From: Paenibacillus durus ATCC 35681
GTDB lineage: Bacteria; Bacillota; Bacilli; Paenibacillales; Paenibacillaceae
Reading direction: 5' to 3'
Length of the DNA stretch: 64,000 nt
Assembly (NCBI RefSeq): GCF_000993825.1
Contig: NZ_CP011114.1
Location: 1,736,001 to 1,800,000 of the forward strand
Shown here: in pieces, positions 34,712 through 44,879 of the stretch
Layout of the letters: every line of letters starts with the position of its first letter
Numbering within the stretch: position 1 is the stretch's first letter
Program-made: the position numbers and the translations under genes
The notes under the pieces: model-generated
Told to the model about the DNA's origin: nothing
The model's database searches: none
The model's input: only the letters and a program-made list of their open reading frames with translations

Positions 34712-35608
34712 ATGAATTTTCACCAGCTGCACATTTTTTATACGGTATCCGAAAAAGGAAGCTTCTCCGCTGCGGCCCAGGCGCTGCATATGACGCAACC
34801 GGCTGTGACGATGCAGGTTCAGGCGCTGGAGGATTATTTCGGGACGAAGCTGTTCAACCGTTCTACCAAGAAAATTATGCTTTCCGATGCGGGAAGGACG
34901 CTGCTTCCGTTTGCGCTGCGCAGCATGGAGCTGATGCGGCAGACCGATCAGGCGATGGCGGCCTATACGCATATGCTCGAAGGGCGGCTGCTGCTTGGAT
35001 CAAGCCTGACGATCGGGGAATACGTGCTGCCCCGGCTGCTGGCGCCTTTTGGCCAGGCGTATCCGAATATTTCCGTGATGCTGAAGATCATGAACACGAC
35101 GCAAATCATGGAAGAAATCACGAAGCACCAGCTTAATTTCGGACTGATTGAAGCGGAGGTCACCCACCCGGATATGGTGATCGAGCCGGTGATGGAGGAC
35201 GAGCTGAAGCTGATTGTGCCAGGTGGCCATGAGCTGGCCGGGAGAAGCGAAGTGCTGCTTGAGGAGGCGCTAAGGTTTCCGTTCGTGCTGCGCGAGCAGG
35301 GGTCCGGGACACGCCGCGTGATGGAAGAGCAGCTTCTGTCCAAGGGGATGGATCTGGACGAATTGCAGGTTGTCATGGAGCTTGGCAGTACGGGGGCCGT
35401 CAAATCGGCGGTAGAGGCGGGGCTCGGTATAACGATGCTGTCTCCATCTACAGTGCGGCATGAAGTCGCCCTCGGTCTGCTGAAGATCGTGAATATCTCA
35501 GACGCTTCGTTCAAGCGGCAGTTTTACGCAATTCATCAGAAATCGACGCTGCTGCCGATTCACGCGGTCACGTTCCTGACTTTTCTGCGGCAGCACGCAG
35601 AGGACTAG
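34712..35608 (+). CDS. LysR family transcriptional regulator
   Basis: 298 aa, HTH at residues 1-60 (FHQLHIFYTVSEKGSFSAAAQALHMTQPAVTMQVQALEDYFGTKLFNRS) with the usual substrate-binding domain from about 90 to 295. Closest in feel to CysL/YwfK or CbbR-type members, but the effector and targets cannot be read from the sequence. No divergent target gene precedes it: the upstream gene is co-directional and ended by a terminator. Followed 40 bases later by a GNAT gene, possibly the same transcript. Confidence 0.9.
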   Translation: MNFHQLHIFYTVSEKGSFSAAAQALHMTQPAVTMQVQALEDYFGTKLFNRSTKKIMLSDAGRTLLPFALRSMELMRQTDQAMAAYTHMLEGRLLLGSSLTIGEYVLPRLLAPFGQAYPNISVMLKIMNTTQIMEEITKHQLNFGLIEAEVTHPDMVIEPVMEDELKLIVPGGHELAGRSEVLLEEALRFPFVLREQGSGTRRVMEEQLLSKGMDLDELQVVMELGSTGAVKSAVEAGLGITMLSPSTVRHEVALGLLKIVNISDASFKRQFYAIHQKSTLLPIHAVTFLTFLRQHAED

Positions 35609-35648
35609 GAAGTATGGACTGGGATAATGAAAATTGGGGGAGAGTGGG

Positions 35649-36221
35649 ATGACGGATTTTTTGGCGGGAAAAAAGGTTGTTCTGCGCGATATCACAGAGG
35701 CCGATATTCCGAAGCTGTATTATCATTATTTTAAATCGCCCGACCGGGAGCATCTGAACTGGAATGATCCCTATCAGCCGCTGGAGCCTATTACCTATGA
35801 ACATTTTCTGGAGCAGCATAGGACGGCTCTGGAGACGGTCACGACCGATAAGACACGTTCCTGTCTGATTATCGAGATTGGCGGCGAAGTGAAGGGAAAG
35901 GTCGGCAGGTACTGGGTGTCAGAAGTTACGAACTGGTTTGAGATCGGCATTGTGATTTATGACTCAAGCTATTGGTCAGGCGGTTACGGTACCGAAGCCT
36001 TTCAAATGTGGATGGATTATTTATTTACAAATCTGGATACTGTCCGTCTTGGCATCGGCACATGGTCCGGCAATGAACGGATGATGCGGCTTGCCGCCAG
36101 ATGCGGAATGGTGAAGGAAGCCCGTGTCCGCAAGGCGCGGATTGTCCAAGGACAATATTATGATGCGATCAAGATGGGGATTCTGCGCGAGGAATGGGAA
36201 GAAATGAAGAACTTCGGATGA
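35649..36221 (+). CDS. GNAT family N-acetyltransferase (RimJ/RimL type)
   Basis: 190 aa acetyl-CoA-dependent transferase. Starts as FLAGKKVVLRDITEADIPKLYYHY; the acetyl-CoA-binding loop region is SSYWSGGYGTEAFQMWMDYLF, and the NERMMRLAARCGMVKEARVRKARIVQGQYYD stretch is typical of the RimJ/RimL group acting on protein N-termini or small molecules. The ATG at 35649 follows GGGGGAG by 6 bases; an upstream TTG would include that site. 19 bases separate it from the next gene, suggesting co-transcription. Confidence 0.87.
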   Translation: MTDFLAGKKVVLRDITEADIPKLYYHYFKSPDREHLNWNDPYQPLEPITYEHFLEQHRTALETVTTDKTRSCLIIEIGGEVKGKVGRYWVSEVTNWFEIGIVIYDSSYWSGGYGTEAFQMWMDYLFTNLDTVRLGIGTWSGNERMMRLAARCGMVKEARVRKARIVQGQYYDAIKMGILREEWEEMKNFG

Positions 36222-36240
36222 AAGGGGAGGGATAAGCGGC

Positions 36241-37110
36241 ATGGAAAAAGAATTTCGGGATGCCGGGGCCGCGCCAACCGGACGCTGTGACCTGCATACG
36301 CATACCCTTGCGTCCGACGGCATGCAGCCTCCGGCTGAAAATGTGCGTCTGGCCAAGGAGAAAGGCCTGGCTGCGGTCGCCATTACGGATCATGATACGG
36401 TGGCAGGGATAGCTGAAGCGCTGGCGGCCGGGGAACAGTATGGCATTACCGTCGTTCCCGGCGTTGAGATCAGCACCCGTGACGGCGGTAAAGACATCCA
36501 TATTTTGGGATATTATGTCGATTATCGGGATGAGCTGTTTCTAAAGCGGCTGGCTGCGCTGCAGGAGACCCGCGCCGCGAGGAATGAAGCCATCATCGAA
36601 CGGCTGCGGGGACTGGGCATCGAAATTACGATGGAGGGGGTTATTCGCGGGATTGGCCGGGAGCTAAGGCCGGATGAGAGCGTCGGCAGGCCACATATCG
36701 CGGACGAACTGGTGCGGCTCGGAGCAGCAATCGACATGCGTGACGCATTCAATAAGTATTTGGCCGAGGGAGCCGCGGCCTTTGTCTCGCCGCCGCGTAT
36801 CTCTCCCGGGGAAGCATGCGTCTGGATCGCCGAAGCGAAAGGGAAGGCGGTGCTCGCGCATCCCGGGCTCTATGGCGACGATGAATTGGTGTGCGGCATT
36901 CTTGAGGGCGGGGGGTTCACCGGTGTCGAGGCTTATCATTCCGATCACGGCCCCGAAGATGTGGACCGCTACGTTGAAATGGCGCGGGAGTATGGCCTGC
37001 TTGTTACGGGAGGCTCGGATTTTCATGGCGCCAGGGGCGGCGTGATCTTTCACGGCGATCTCGGCAGCGTCACGGTCGGAGCGGAAGTGCTGGAACGGCT
37101 AAAGGCTTAG
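36241..37110 (+). CDS. PHP domain phosphoesterase
   Basis: 289 aa metal-dependent PHP protein like YciV/TrpH, enzymes that hydrolyse 3',5'-nucleoside bisphosphates and short 5' RNA ends. Metal motifs: CDLHTHT, AITDHDT, PGVEIST, HILGYYVD, VGRPHIA, AVLAHPG, EAYHSDH and TGGSDFHG. All appear intact. GGGGAGGG precedes the ATG. Ends at a bidirectional terminator shared with rqcH. Confidence 0.88.
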   Translation: MEKEFRDAGAAPTGRCDLHTHTLASDGMQPPAENVRLAKEKGLAAVAITDHDTVAGIAEALAAGEQYGITVVPGVEISTRDGGKDIHILGYYVDYRDELFLKRLAALQETRAARNEAIIERLRGLGIEITMEGVIRGIGRELRPDESVGRPHIADELVRLGAAIDMRDAFNKYLAEGAAAFVSPPRISPGEACVWIAEAKGKAVLAHPGLYGDDELVCGILEGGGFTGVEAYHSDHGPEDVDRYVEMAREYGLLVTGGSDFHGARGGVIFHGDLGSVTVGAEVLERLKA

Positions 37111-37140
37111 AGGGTCATATTCCATATCACCATATACGCA

Positions 37141-37192
37141 AATAAAGAAGCTTTCACCAAACGGCATGACTGCCGGGTGGAAGCTTCTTTAT
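37141..37192. terminator. Bidirectional terminator
   Basis: AATAAAGAAGCTTTCACC and GGTGGAAGCTTCTTTATT arms, 18 positions with an inner GGCA/TGCC, between the convergent PHP and rqcH genes. Confidence 0.9.
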
Positions 37193-37254
37193 TGTGTCTG
37201 GCAACAGCAGATTAATCAAATGGATTCGTATATGCGCCGCTTTCCATATGAGTC

Positions 37255-39102
37255 TCAGCTCTTCAGCGTGCTAGGAAGGCGTTTGATCATGTCCTCATCC
37301 GGCGTTACGAACAGGGTCCGCTGATGATCATAAATGACAAAGCCGGGCTTGGAGCCGCTTGGTTTGCGCACATGCCTGATCAGCGTGCAGTCCACCGGCA
37401 CGCTGCTGGATTGCTTGGCTTGGCTGAAGTATGCCGCCAGCTGCGCGGCCTCATTAAGGGTGGCGTCACCGAAGTTCTCGCCGCGTATCACGACATGCGA
37501 GCCGGGAATATCCTTCGTATGAAGCCATGTATCATTCGATCCGGCAAGGCGGTTCGTCAGGTACTCATTTTGCAGGTTGTTCTTGCCTACATAAATCTCC
37601 AGGTTTTCCGAGGAAGTAAACACCTGAAGCGTCGGGCCGGTTGGCTTCTTTTTCTTTTTGCCCTTTTTATTGCGGTCCCGGAGATACCCGCCGGCGACAA
37701 GCTCATCCCGGATTTCCTCGATGTCGTTCAGGGAGGCGTGATCCAGCTGCTGAAGCAGGCTCTCCATGTAGCGAATTTCCTCATGCGTCTTCTCAAGCTG
37801 CTCTTCGATGACCGCCAGGCTGTTTTTGTATTTATTGTATTTTTTAAAATAGCGCTGTGCGTTATCTGACGGCGTAAGCAGCGGATCAAGCGGGATAACG
37901 ACCTCCGCCTGATTCTCATCATAATAATTGATCAGGCGCGCTTCCTTGTCGCCCTTAGACAACGTGTGGAGCGACGCGAACAGCAGCTCGCCGCGGATTC
38001 GGTACTGCTCGGCGTCGCCGGCTTCCTCAAGATCGGCCTTCAGATTGGCCAGCTTCTTGACATTTTTGCTCCGCTCGTTCGTCAGGAAGCGGATCAGATC
38101 GCTTACTTTCTGCTTGACCGTGTCCCGCTCGGCCTTGTCGCCGAAATAGTCCTCCATACAGCGGCTGATAGTGTCATAATGCTTCGTCTTGCCGGTCAGG
38201 AGCATTAGCGGGACCGCCGAGAACACGAGCTTCCCCTTGGCATTCGTGCCGGATACCGGGTCGAACCGGTTCTCTCTGACAGGTGCCATGACGGATTCGA
38301 AGGCATCCGCCAGCTTACCGGCTTGGTTCGCGTCCGCTGAAGCTGCGCCGGATTCTCCGGCGCTTTGGCCTTCCTTTGCGCGCAGAACGATTTCCTGCGC
38401 AATCTGCGGACTGATGCCGCTGAAGGTATTAACGATCCAGGCCGCGGGATCTTGGGAGGGCGGCTTTCGGTTGCTTTTTTCCGGATGCTCCGCTTCCGTT
38501 CCTGCATCCGCTTCATCATTTAGCTCTCCAGGTCCGGTCTCGGCAATGTTGTACAACTCCAAAAATCCGTTCCGCGATATGTCCAGCGGATTATGCTTGT
38601 TCTGCTCTGGAGGCTGCGTATACGCAAAGCCGGGCATGACGATCCGGTAGCTGCTGATGGCGGGCGTAACATGATGGATGCCGTCGATAATCGTACCGGC
38701 CAGAGCATCGGTGAGGATGATATTGCTGTGCCGTCCCATAAGCTCGATGATTATTTTTTTGGCGGACACGTCTCCCAGCTCATCCCTTTGCCGGATATCG
38801 ATGTGAATGATCCGCTCCATCCCCACTTGGGTAATGGCCTCGATTACGCCTCCCTCGCAGTGCTTGCGCATCAGCATGCAGAACATCGGAGCCTCAGGCG
38901 GGTTCAGGGTGCTTCTTTCCGTAAAATGCAGGCGCGGATAGGTCGGATTTGCCGATAAGAGCAGCTTGCCGCCTCCGCCCGCGCCTCTAAGTGTAAATAC
39001 AAGGTCGTGATCGCCGGGCTGATATATTTTACTGATCCGCTGGCCAATGCAAGCTTGAAGCTCAGCCGCAATGGCGCGGGTCACGATGCCGTCTAGTGCC
39101 AT
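37255..39102 (-). CDS. rqcH: Ribosome quality control protein RqcH (NFACT family)
   Basis: 615 aa. Binds 50S subunits with peptidyl-tRNA and recruits tRNA-Ala to add C-terminal alanine tails to stalled chains; formerly annotated as fibronectin-binding protein. NFACT-N (1-280), coiled-coil middle (about 330-480, charged) and NFACT-R (DTWLHTKDIPGSHVVIRG) are present. The catalytic Asp-Arg pair of the family appears as Glu-Arg here (GMERIIHID, residues 96-97). The ATG at 39102 follows AGGAG; the frame is open 71 codons upstream but without family similarity. Divergent from the P-type ATPase, as yloA/yloB. Confidence 0.92.
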   Translation of the reverse strand: MALDGIVTRAIAAELQACIGQRISKIYQPGDHDLVFTLRGAGGGGKLLLSANPTYPRLHFTERSTLNPPEAPMFCMLMRKHCEGGVIEAITQVGMERIIHIDIRQRDELGDVSAKKIIIELMGRHSNIILTDALAGTIIDGIHHVTPAISSYRIVMPGFAYTQPPEQNKHNPLDISRNGFLELYNIAETGPGELNDEADAGTEAEHPEKSNRKPPSQDPAAWIVNTFSGISPQIAQEIVLRAKEGQSAGESGAASADANQAGKLADAFESVMAPVRENRFDPVSGTNAKGKLVFSAVPLMLLTGKTKHYDTISRCMEDYFGDKAERDTVKQKVSDLIRFLTNERSKNVKKLANLKADLEEAGDAEQYRIRGELLFASLHTLSKGDKEARLINYYDENQAEVVIPLDPLLTPSDNAQRYFKKYNKYKNSLAVIEEQLEKTHEEIRYMESLLQQLDHASLNDIEEIRDELVAGGYLRDRNKKGKKKKKPTGPTLQVFTSSENLEIYVGKNNLQNEYLTNRLAGSNDTWLHTKDIPGSHVVIRGENFGDATLNEAAQLAAYFSQAKQSSSVPVDCTLIRHVRKPSGSKPGFVIYDHQRTLFVTPDEDMIKRLPSTLKS

Positions 39103-39294
39103 GATTCCAATTCTCCTGTCGCTGGTAAAATTTCTTTCCTCTCTATGATGCCATACTTTTGCCGTATTGCGCAAAATGAACAGGATAAGCCCGGGTGATA
39201 ATTCGGGACGACCCCGAATACATTGGTCATGAACGGGTGGAAAAGCACTAACGCCGCCGGAAGTCAGAAACGACCGGGAGGGGAATGGAGAGTC

Positions 39295-42138
39295 ATGGAA
39301 CAAAAAAGTTGGCACCGGCTCAGCAGCGAAGAGCTGCAGAAGATATTCGCGGTTTCGCCGCAGCGGGGCCTTGGCGATGAGGAGGCTGAAGAAAGACTCA
39401 AGGAGAAGGGGCTAAACGAGCTGTCGGAGGGCGAAAAAATATCCCCGCTGACGCTGCTGCTCAATCAGTTCAAGGATTTCATGGTCCTGGTGCTGATGGG
39501 GGCAACGCTTGTATCGGGGCTGCTGGGCGAATATCTGGATGCGGTCACGATTGTCGCCATTATCGTCCTAAACGGGGTGCTCGGGTTCGTCCAGGAGTTT
39601 CGCGCGGAGCGCTCGCTGCGGGCGCTCAAGCAGCTGTCCGCGCCTTCGGCAAAAGCGCTGCGGGGCGGCACCGTACAACATATCCCGGCGAAGCTGCTCG
39701 TTCCCGGCGACATCGTGCTGCTCGAGAGCGGCGACCGGGTTCCCGCCGATGTGCGCTGGTTCGCATGCAGCGCGCTGTACTGCGAGGAATCCGCATTGAC
39801 CGGGGAATCGCTGCCGGTCTCCAAACATTCGGAGCCGATCCATGCGGAGGAAGTTCCGCTGGGCGATCAGAAGAACATCGGCTTTATGGGCACGATGGTA
39901 ACCCGGGGAACGGGCAGGGCGATTGTGGTCCGTACCGGAATGGATACGGAAATGGGCAAAATCGCGGGCCTGATCCAGAGCACCGACACTCAGGAAACGC
40001 CACTTCAGCGTCGGCTGGAGCAGCTTGGTAAAATTCTGATCTACGTCTCGCTCGCCCTGACCATAGTTGTTGTGATCGCCGGGATCTTGCATGGCCAGCC
40101 GGCGGTGTCGATGTTTCTGGCAGGGGTCAGCCTTGCGGTTGCCGCGATTCCTGAGGGGCTGCCCGCGATCGTCACCATCGCGCTTGCTCTCGGTGTGCAG
40201 CGGATGATCAAGCGCAAGGCGATTGTGCGCAAGCTGCCCTCGGTGGAGACGCTGGGCTGCGCGTCCGTTATCTGTTCCGACAAGACTGGAACACTGACGC
40301 AGAATAAAATGACGGTAACCCGCGTCTGGAGCGGAGGGCGCAGCTTTGATGTCACTGGTGAAGGGTATGCGCCGATTGGGGCAATTCTCGACAAGGGCAA
40401 GCCAGCGGATCTAAAGCATGATCAGAGCCTGCGAAGATTGCTTCAAATTGGCGCGTTGTGCAACAATGCGGAGATTTACGAGACGGCTTCTGCCGAGACG
40501 AGGAGCAAACGTAAAGATAAAGCCAAGGGGAAAGGCGGCGAAGGAGAGACGAAGCCGTCCACAGCCCAGGTTTGGGAGCTCAAAGGCGACCCGACTGAGG
40601 GGGCGCTTGTAGCGCTGTCCGCGAAGATGGGGTTGACCGCATCGGCGCTGGCCGTAACTTTCAACAGAGACAAGGAATTTCCGTTTGACTCCGAACGCAA
40701 GCTGATGTCGGTGACCGTGACCCATCCCGGCGGCCGCATGGTCTGCACCAAGGGAGCGCCCGATGTGCTGCTGAGCCGCTGTTCGTATATGCTGTGGGAG
40801 GGCCAGGTTGTACCCTGCACACCGACCCTGCGGCAAAAGGCGCTGGCCGCGAACGAAGCGATGGCTTCGGACGCCCTCCGCGTGCTCGGTCTGGCTTACC
40901 GGGAGCTGCGGTCTAATGAGCAAGCTAATTCAGAGAAGGATGCCGAAAGCCAACTGGTCTTCGCCGGGCTCGCCGGCATGATCGATCCGCCGCGCCGTGA
41001 GGTGCGGGATGCGATCAGCGTCACCCGGCGGGCGGGCATCAAGACGGTGATGATCACCGGCGATCACGGCACCACCGCCGAGGCGATTGCGGGTCAGCTC
41101 GGCATCCTTCAGCGCGGGGGCAAAGTGCTGACAGGCAGCCAGCTGTCGCGGCTGGACGACGATGCGCTCGACAAATTGTCGGATAGTGTTAGCGTATACG
41201 CCCGCGTATCGCCCGAGCACAAGCTGCGCATCGTGAAGTCGCTGCAGCGTAACGGCCATGTCGTCGCCATGACGGGCGACGGAGTGAACGACGCTCCGGC
41301 CATCAAGGCAGCGGACATCGGCATTGCCATGGGCATTACGGGAACAGATGTAAGCAAGGAAGCCTCGGCGCTCGTCTTAGGAGATGATAATTTCTCGACC
41401 ATTGTGTCGGCAATAGAGGAAGGCCGGAGTATTTATGAGAATATCCGCAAATTCATCCGGTATTTGCTCGCTTCGAATGTCGGCGAGATTCTGACGATGT
41501 TCTTTGCGATGATGCTCGGTCTGCCGCTTCCGCTTGTGCCGATTCAGATACTATGGGTCAATCTGGTCACGGACGGCCTGCCCGCCATGGCGCTTGGCGT
41601 TGACCAGCCCGAGAAGGATTTGATGGAACACAAGCCGCGCGGGGCGAGTGAGAATATCTTCGCCCGCCGGCTCGGCTGGAAGATCATCAGCCGCGGCATT
41701 CTGATCGGGCTGTGCACGCTGGTAGCCTTCTGGCTGACACTCCGCGTAGCTCCGGCTGATCCGGCCCGGCTTGTCCAGGCGCAGTCGGTGGCGTTCGCGA
41801 CCCTCGTAATGGCCCAGCTGTTTCATGTATTCGACTGCCGGAGCTCGCGCTCCGTGTTCCACCGGAACCCGTTCCAGAATAAATACCTGGTGCTCGCGGT
41901 GCTCTCATCCGTATTGCTCATGCTGGCGGTGATGTACATCCCGGCGCTACAGCCTATATTCAAGACCGTGCCTCTCGGCTTCAGAGACTGGTCGCTGTGC
42001 CTGGTCGCCTCCGGCATTCCGACCTTCCTGATGGGCGCGGCCAGCGTCCTCGGCGGGAAGCACAGCCGGAAGCGTCTCCGCGCTGGCGGCGCCGGCGGCG
42101 GACGGAGCCTGCCGAAAAGTACAAAAATTTCGGCATAA
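39295..42138 (+). CDS. yloB: Calcium-translocating P-type ATPase (YloB/SERCA-like)
   Basis: 947 aa P2A-type ATPase. TGES actuator loop, phosphorylation site DKTGTLTQ (Asp about 329), KGAPDVLL, and [17 protein letters not shown] are intact. Calcium-site helices: M4 [18 protein letters not shown] and M6 [19 protein letters not shown] Lys/Gly/Glu-rich insertion of about 25 residues ([17 protein letters not shown]) sits in the nucleotide-binding domain, making it longer than the 890-aa YloB. The ATG follows GGAG by 4 bases. Likely needed for calcium homeostasis, in YloB also in spores. Confidence 0.92.
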   Translation: MEQKSWHRLSSEELQKIFAVSPQRGLGDEEAEERLKEKGLNELSEGEKISPLTLLLNQFKDFMVLVLMGATLVSGLLGEYLDAVTIVAIIVLNGVLGFVQEFRAERSLRALKQLSAPSAKALRGGTVQHIPAKLLVPGDIVLLESGDRVPADVRWFACSALYCEESALTGESLPVSKHSEPIHAEEVPLGDQKNIGFMGTMVTRGTGRAIVVRTGMDTEMGKIAGLIQSTDTQETPLQRRLEQLGKILIYVSLALTIVVVIAGILHGQPAVSMFLAGVSLAVAAIPEGLPAIVTIALALGVQRMIKRKAIVRKLPSVETLGCASVICSDKTGTLTQNKMTVTRVWSGGRSFDVTGEGYAPIGAILDKGKPADLKHDQSLRRLLQIGALCNNAEIYETASAETRSKRKDKAKGKGGEGETKPSTAQVWELKGDPTEGALVALSAKMGLTASALAVTFNRDKEFPFDSERKLMSVTVTHPGGRMVCTKGAPDVLLSRCSYMLWEGQVVPCTPTLRQKALAANEAMASDALRVLGLAYRELRSNEQANSEKDAESQLVFAGLAGMIDPPRREVRDAISVTRRAGIKTVMITGDHGTTAEAIAGQLGILQRGGKVLTGSQLSRLDDDALDKLSDSVSVYARVSPEHKLRIVKSLQRNGHVVAMTGDGVNDAPAIKAADIGIAMGITGTDVSKEASALVLGDDNFSTIVSAIEEGRSIYENIRKFIRYLLASNVGEILTMFFAMMLGLPLPLVPIQILWVNLVTDGLPAMALGVDQPEKDLMEHKPRGASENIFARRLGWKIISRGILIGLCTLVAFWLTLRVAPADPARLVQAQSVAFATLVMAQLFHVFDCRSSRSVFHRNPFQNKYLVLAVLSSVLLMLAVMYIPALQPIFKTVPLGFRDWSLCLVASGIPTFLMGAASVLGGKHSRKRLRAGGAGGGRSLPKSTKISA

Positions 42139-42204
42139 AATTAATAGCTTTGTCCTCGTCCTTGCGGTATGCTTGTGGCAATTAATCGAAGGAGTGGACG
42201 AAGC

Positions 42205-43041
42205 ATGGAATTTACCAAAATGCACGGACTCGGCAATGACTTCATCGTCGTATTCGGCGAGAAGTCGCTGCCGGACAACGCGGCTGAGCTGGCCGTTAAA
42301 TTATGCAATCGGTTCTTCGGCATCGGAGCAGACGGACTCGTATATATTCTGCCCTCGGAACGCGGGGACTACATGATGCGGATTATCAATTCCGACGGCT
42401 CTGAAGCGGAGCAGTGCGGCAACGCCATCCGTTGCGTCGCGAAATATGTGTACGACCACGGGTATGTGAAATCGGAGCAAATCGTCATAGAAACGATCGG
42501 CGCGGGCGAACAGAAGGTTAAGCTGCAGGTGAAGAACGGTAAAGTCGAGACGGTAACAGTCGATATGGGCGAGCCCGTACTGGCTGGTCCCAAAATTCCC
42601 GTAAACATTGACGCCGAGCCGGTGCTGGGCCAGCCGATCGAGACGGACGGACAGGAGTTCACTTTTACTGCTGTGTCGATGGGCAACCCGCACTGTGTGA
42701 TTTACGTAGAAGACGCTGTTAACTTCGATCTGACGACCTGGGGACCTAAGCTGGAAGTTCATCCCCTGTTCCCCCGCAAGGTAAACGTTGAATTTGCCAC
42801 CGTAAAAAATCGCGGATGGATCGACATGCGCGTATGGGAACGGGGAGCCGGCCCTACACTGGCCTGCGGAACCGGAGCCTGCGCCACGCTTGTATCTTCC
42901 GTGCTTAATGGAGTGAGCGACCGTGCGGCATGGGTAAGCCTGAAGGGCGGCGATCTGTACATTGAATGGAATGAAGAAGACAATCATGTGTATATGACAG
43001 GCCCGGCCGAAGCGGTTTATACGGGTACTGTTGAAGTGTAA
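42205..43041 (+). CDS. dapF: Diaminopimelate epimerase
   Basis: Interconverts LL- and meso-diaminopimelate for lysine and peptidoglycan synthesis. 278 aa. Both catalytic cysteines are seen: SEAEQCGNAIRC (about Cys 72) and LACGTGACA (about Cys 222). AAGGAG lies 10 bases before the ATG; the longer open frame is not needed. It lies inside a block that in B. subtilis runs directly from yloB to yloC. Confidence 0.95.
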   Translation: MEFTKMHGLGNDFIVVFGEKSLPDNAAELAVKLCNRFFGIGADGLVYILPSERGDYMMRIINSDGSEAEQCGNAIRCVAKYVYDHGYVKSEQIVIETIGAGEQKVKLQVKNGKVETVTVDMGEPVLAGPKIPVNIDAEPVLGQPIETDGQEFTFTAVSMGNPHCVIYVEDAVNFDLTTWGPKLEVHPLFPRKVNVEFATVKNRGWIDMRVWERGAGPTLACGTGACATLVSSVLNGVSDRAAWVSLKGGDLYIEWNEEDNHVYMTGPAEAVYTGTVEV

Positions 43042-43055
43042 TACCCCTAAACTTC

Positions 43056-43094
43056 AAAAGCTGGGGCCGGAATTTATCCGGCCTCAGCTTTTTT
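43056..43094 (+). terminator. Terminator after dapF
   Basis: AAAAGCTG-GGCCGGA and TCCGGCC-CAGCTTTT arms with ATTTA-type loop and T6. Confidence 0.88.
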
Positions 43095-43158
43095 GCTCTG
43101 TATGTAAGCGCGACCAATTTCCGCTGATTCGCTTCTGAAAGGAATGGACAGCCGTTCC

Positions 43159-43186
43159 GCATAAGGTTGGGGATATCCGCAAATAA
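43159..43186 (+). promoter_or_regulatory. Possible sigma-G-like promoter of the ger operon
   Basis: GCATAA, 15 bases, CAAATAA about 30 bases before the first ger gene roughly resembles forespore sigma-G elements, as expected for germination genes. The -10 match is partial. Confidence 0.3.
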
Positions 43187-43217
43187 TGGAAAGAGCACAG
43201 ACAAAGGGGTGGAAAAT

Positions 43218-44879
43218 ATGAGCGCGGAGAAAACAACAAAGCGCGGTAAGCCGGGCGGCGGAACGGGCGGCGACGCTCCACGCGCCGGTGTTGTCCGCGC
43301 GATATCCGAAGAGCTGACCGAAACCCTTGACCGTATTGAAGGTGAGCTTGGAGGGAGCCCTGATCTGAAGATACGGAAGCTGGTGATAGGAGCCGAACTG
43401 CCAATTCGAGCAGCAGTCGTTCATATAAGCGGGCTGGCGGATGACAAAACCATTAACGATTTCGTAATCGGCTCATTAACCCGTGTGAATCAGGCCTCGG
43501 GGCAGGTACCGGACGACGGAAGCGAATCGCTGCTGGAATTTGTTATGGAACGGGTGCTGGAGTCGGGCGATGCCGAAATCAAAGAGGATTGGAATGACAT
43601 TGTCCTGGCGATATTGTCGGGTGATACGGCCATATTGCTTAACGGATGCGCGAGCGCCATCTTGTGCGCGACGCGCGGCGGCGAGAACCGCGCAATCGCT
43701 GAACCATCCATGCAGCTTGTGCTGCGGGGTCCTAAGGACAGCTTCGTGGAGTCCATCGGTACGAATATCAGTCTTGTCCGCCGCCGAATCAAGACGCCGA
43801 AGCTGTGGATGGAGCATTTAACCGTCGGGGACGCAAGCAAGACTCATGTTGCGATGTTGTTCATACAAGGGACAGTCGATGACAAACTGGTCGATGAGGT
43901 CCGAACTAGAATAAACAAAATCAAAATCGATGCGATCCTGGAGTCGGGATATATCGAGGAACTGATAGAGGACAAGACATTCTCGCCTTTTCCTACCATT
44001 TACAATACCGAGAGACCGGATGTGGTGGCAGCCAATCTTCTTGAAGGCCGTGTGGTGCTCATCGTTGACGGGACGCCCTTTGCTCTGATACTGCCTGCGG
44101 TGTTTACTCAATTTTTTCAATCTCCGGCAGACTACTCCCAGCGGGTCGATATAGCGATCCTGATGCGTCTTATCCGTTACGGCAGCTTTCTTATTCTGCT
44201 GTTCGGGCCTTCCATGTATATTGCTTTGACTACTTTTCATTATGAAATGATCCCCACCGTGCTGTTAATCAGTCTGCTGGCGCAGCGTGAGAATGTCCCG
44301 TTTCCGGCGTTTGTCGAAGCTCTGCTAATGGAAGGAGTGTTTGAAATATTGCGGGAGGCAGGCATTCGCATGCCTAGAGCCGTAGGCCAGACGGTGTCTG
44401 TGGTCGGAGGTCTAATTCTGGGCCAGGCGGCGGTGGAGGCCGGTTTTGTCACTCCCGCTATGGTAATCGTAGTAGCACTGACAGGGATCGCAAGCTTTGC
44501 CATTCCCGCCTACAACATGTCCATTGCGGGAAGAATTGTAAGGTTTGGCTTTATGCTTCTTGCAGGCATGTTCGGATTTTACGGAATAACCTTAGGCATG
44601 ATCGTGACGATTGCCCATATGAACAGTCTGCGATCCTTTGGCATTCCCTATTTGTCGCCTTTTGTTCCTTTGTCAATCCGAGAGCAGCAGGATGCCGTGT
44701 TAAGGCTTCCACTGTGGTTTATCCGGCCGGGAACCGTCTCGCCCGCCCGATCCGGAGAAAATCAAACGGAGAAGGGCAAGCTGATCGATTCAGGCCATGA
44801 GGACAATCTTGCTCCGGCTATTCAGACCAAGGGGGAGACAGGTCTTATGGATTCACAGGAACCTGAGAAGGGGGGATGA
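43218..44879 (+). CDS. gerA: Spore germination receptor A subunit (GerA family)
   Basis: 553 aa. GerAA/GerKA-type inner-spore-membrane protein with a large N-terminal hydrophilic domain (about 1-290, including LTVGDASKTHVAMLFIQGTVDDKLVDEVR) followed by 5-6 membrane helices (about 295-495). ERPDVVAANLLEGRVVLIVDGTPFALILPAVF is a family hallmark. The ATG has AAGGGGTGG 5 bases upstream. Overlaps the C-subunit gene by 4 bp (ATGA). Gene order is A-C-B. The germinant is unknown. Confidence 0.92.
   Translation: MSAEKTTKRGKPGGGTGGDAPRAGVVRAISEELTETLDRIEGELGGSPDLKIRKLVIGAELPIRAAVVHISGLADDKTINDFVIGSLTRVNQASGQVPDDGSESLLEFVMERVLESGDAEIKEDWNDIVLAILSGDTAILLNGCASAILCATRGGENRAIAEPSMQLVLRGPKDSFVESIGTNISLVRRRIKTPKLWMEHLTVGDASKTHVAMLFIQGTVDDKLVDEVRTRINKIKIDAILESGYIEELIEDKTFSPFPTIYNTERPDVVAANLLEGRVVLIVDGTPFALILPAVFTQFFQSPADYSQRVDIAILMRLIRYGSFLILLFGPSMYIALTTFHYEMIPTVLLISLLAQRENVPFPAFVEALLMEGVFEILREAGIRMPRAVGQTVSVVGGLILGQAAVEAGFVTPAMVIVVALTGIASFAIPAYNMSIAGRIVRFGFMLLAGMFGFYGITLGMIVTIAHMNSLRSFGIPYLSPFVPLSIREQQDAVLRLPLWFIRPGTVSPARSGENQTEKGKLIDSGHEDNLAPAIQTKGETGLMDSQEPEKGG

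Noticed and set aside
39103..39315. 71-codon N-terminal extension of RqcH
   Set aside because: Sequence does not match NFACT proteins, and the ATG at 39102 has AGGAG and the conserved ALDGIVTRA start.
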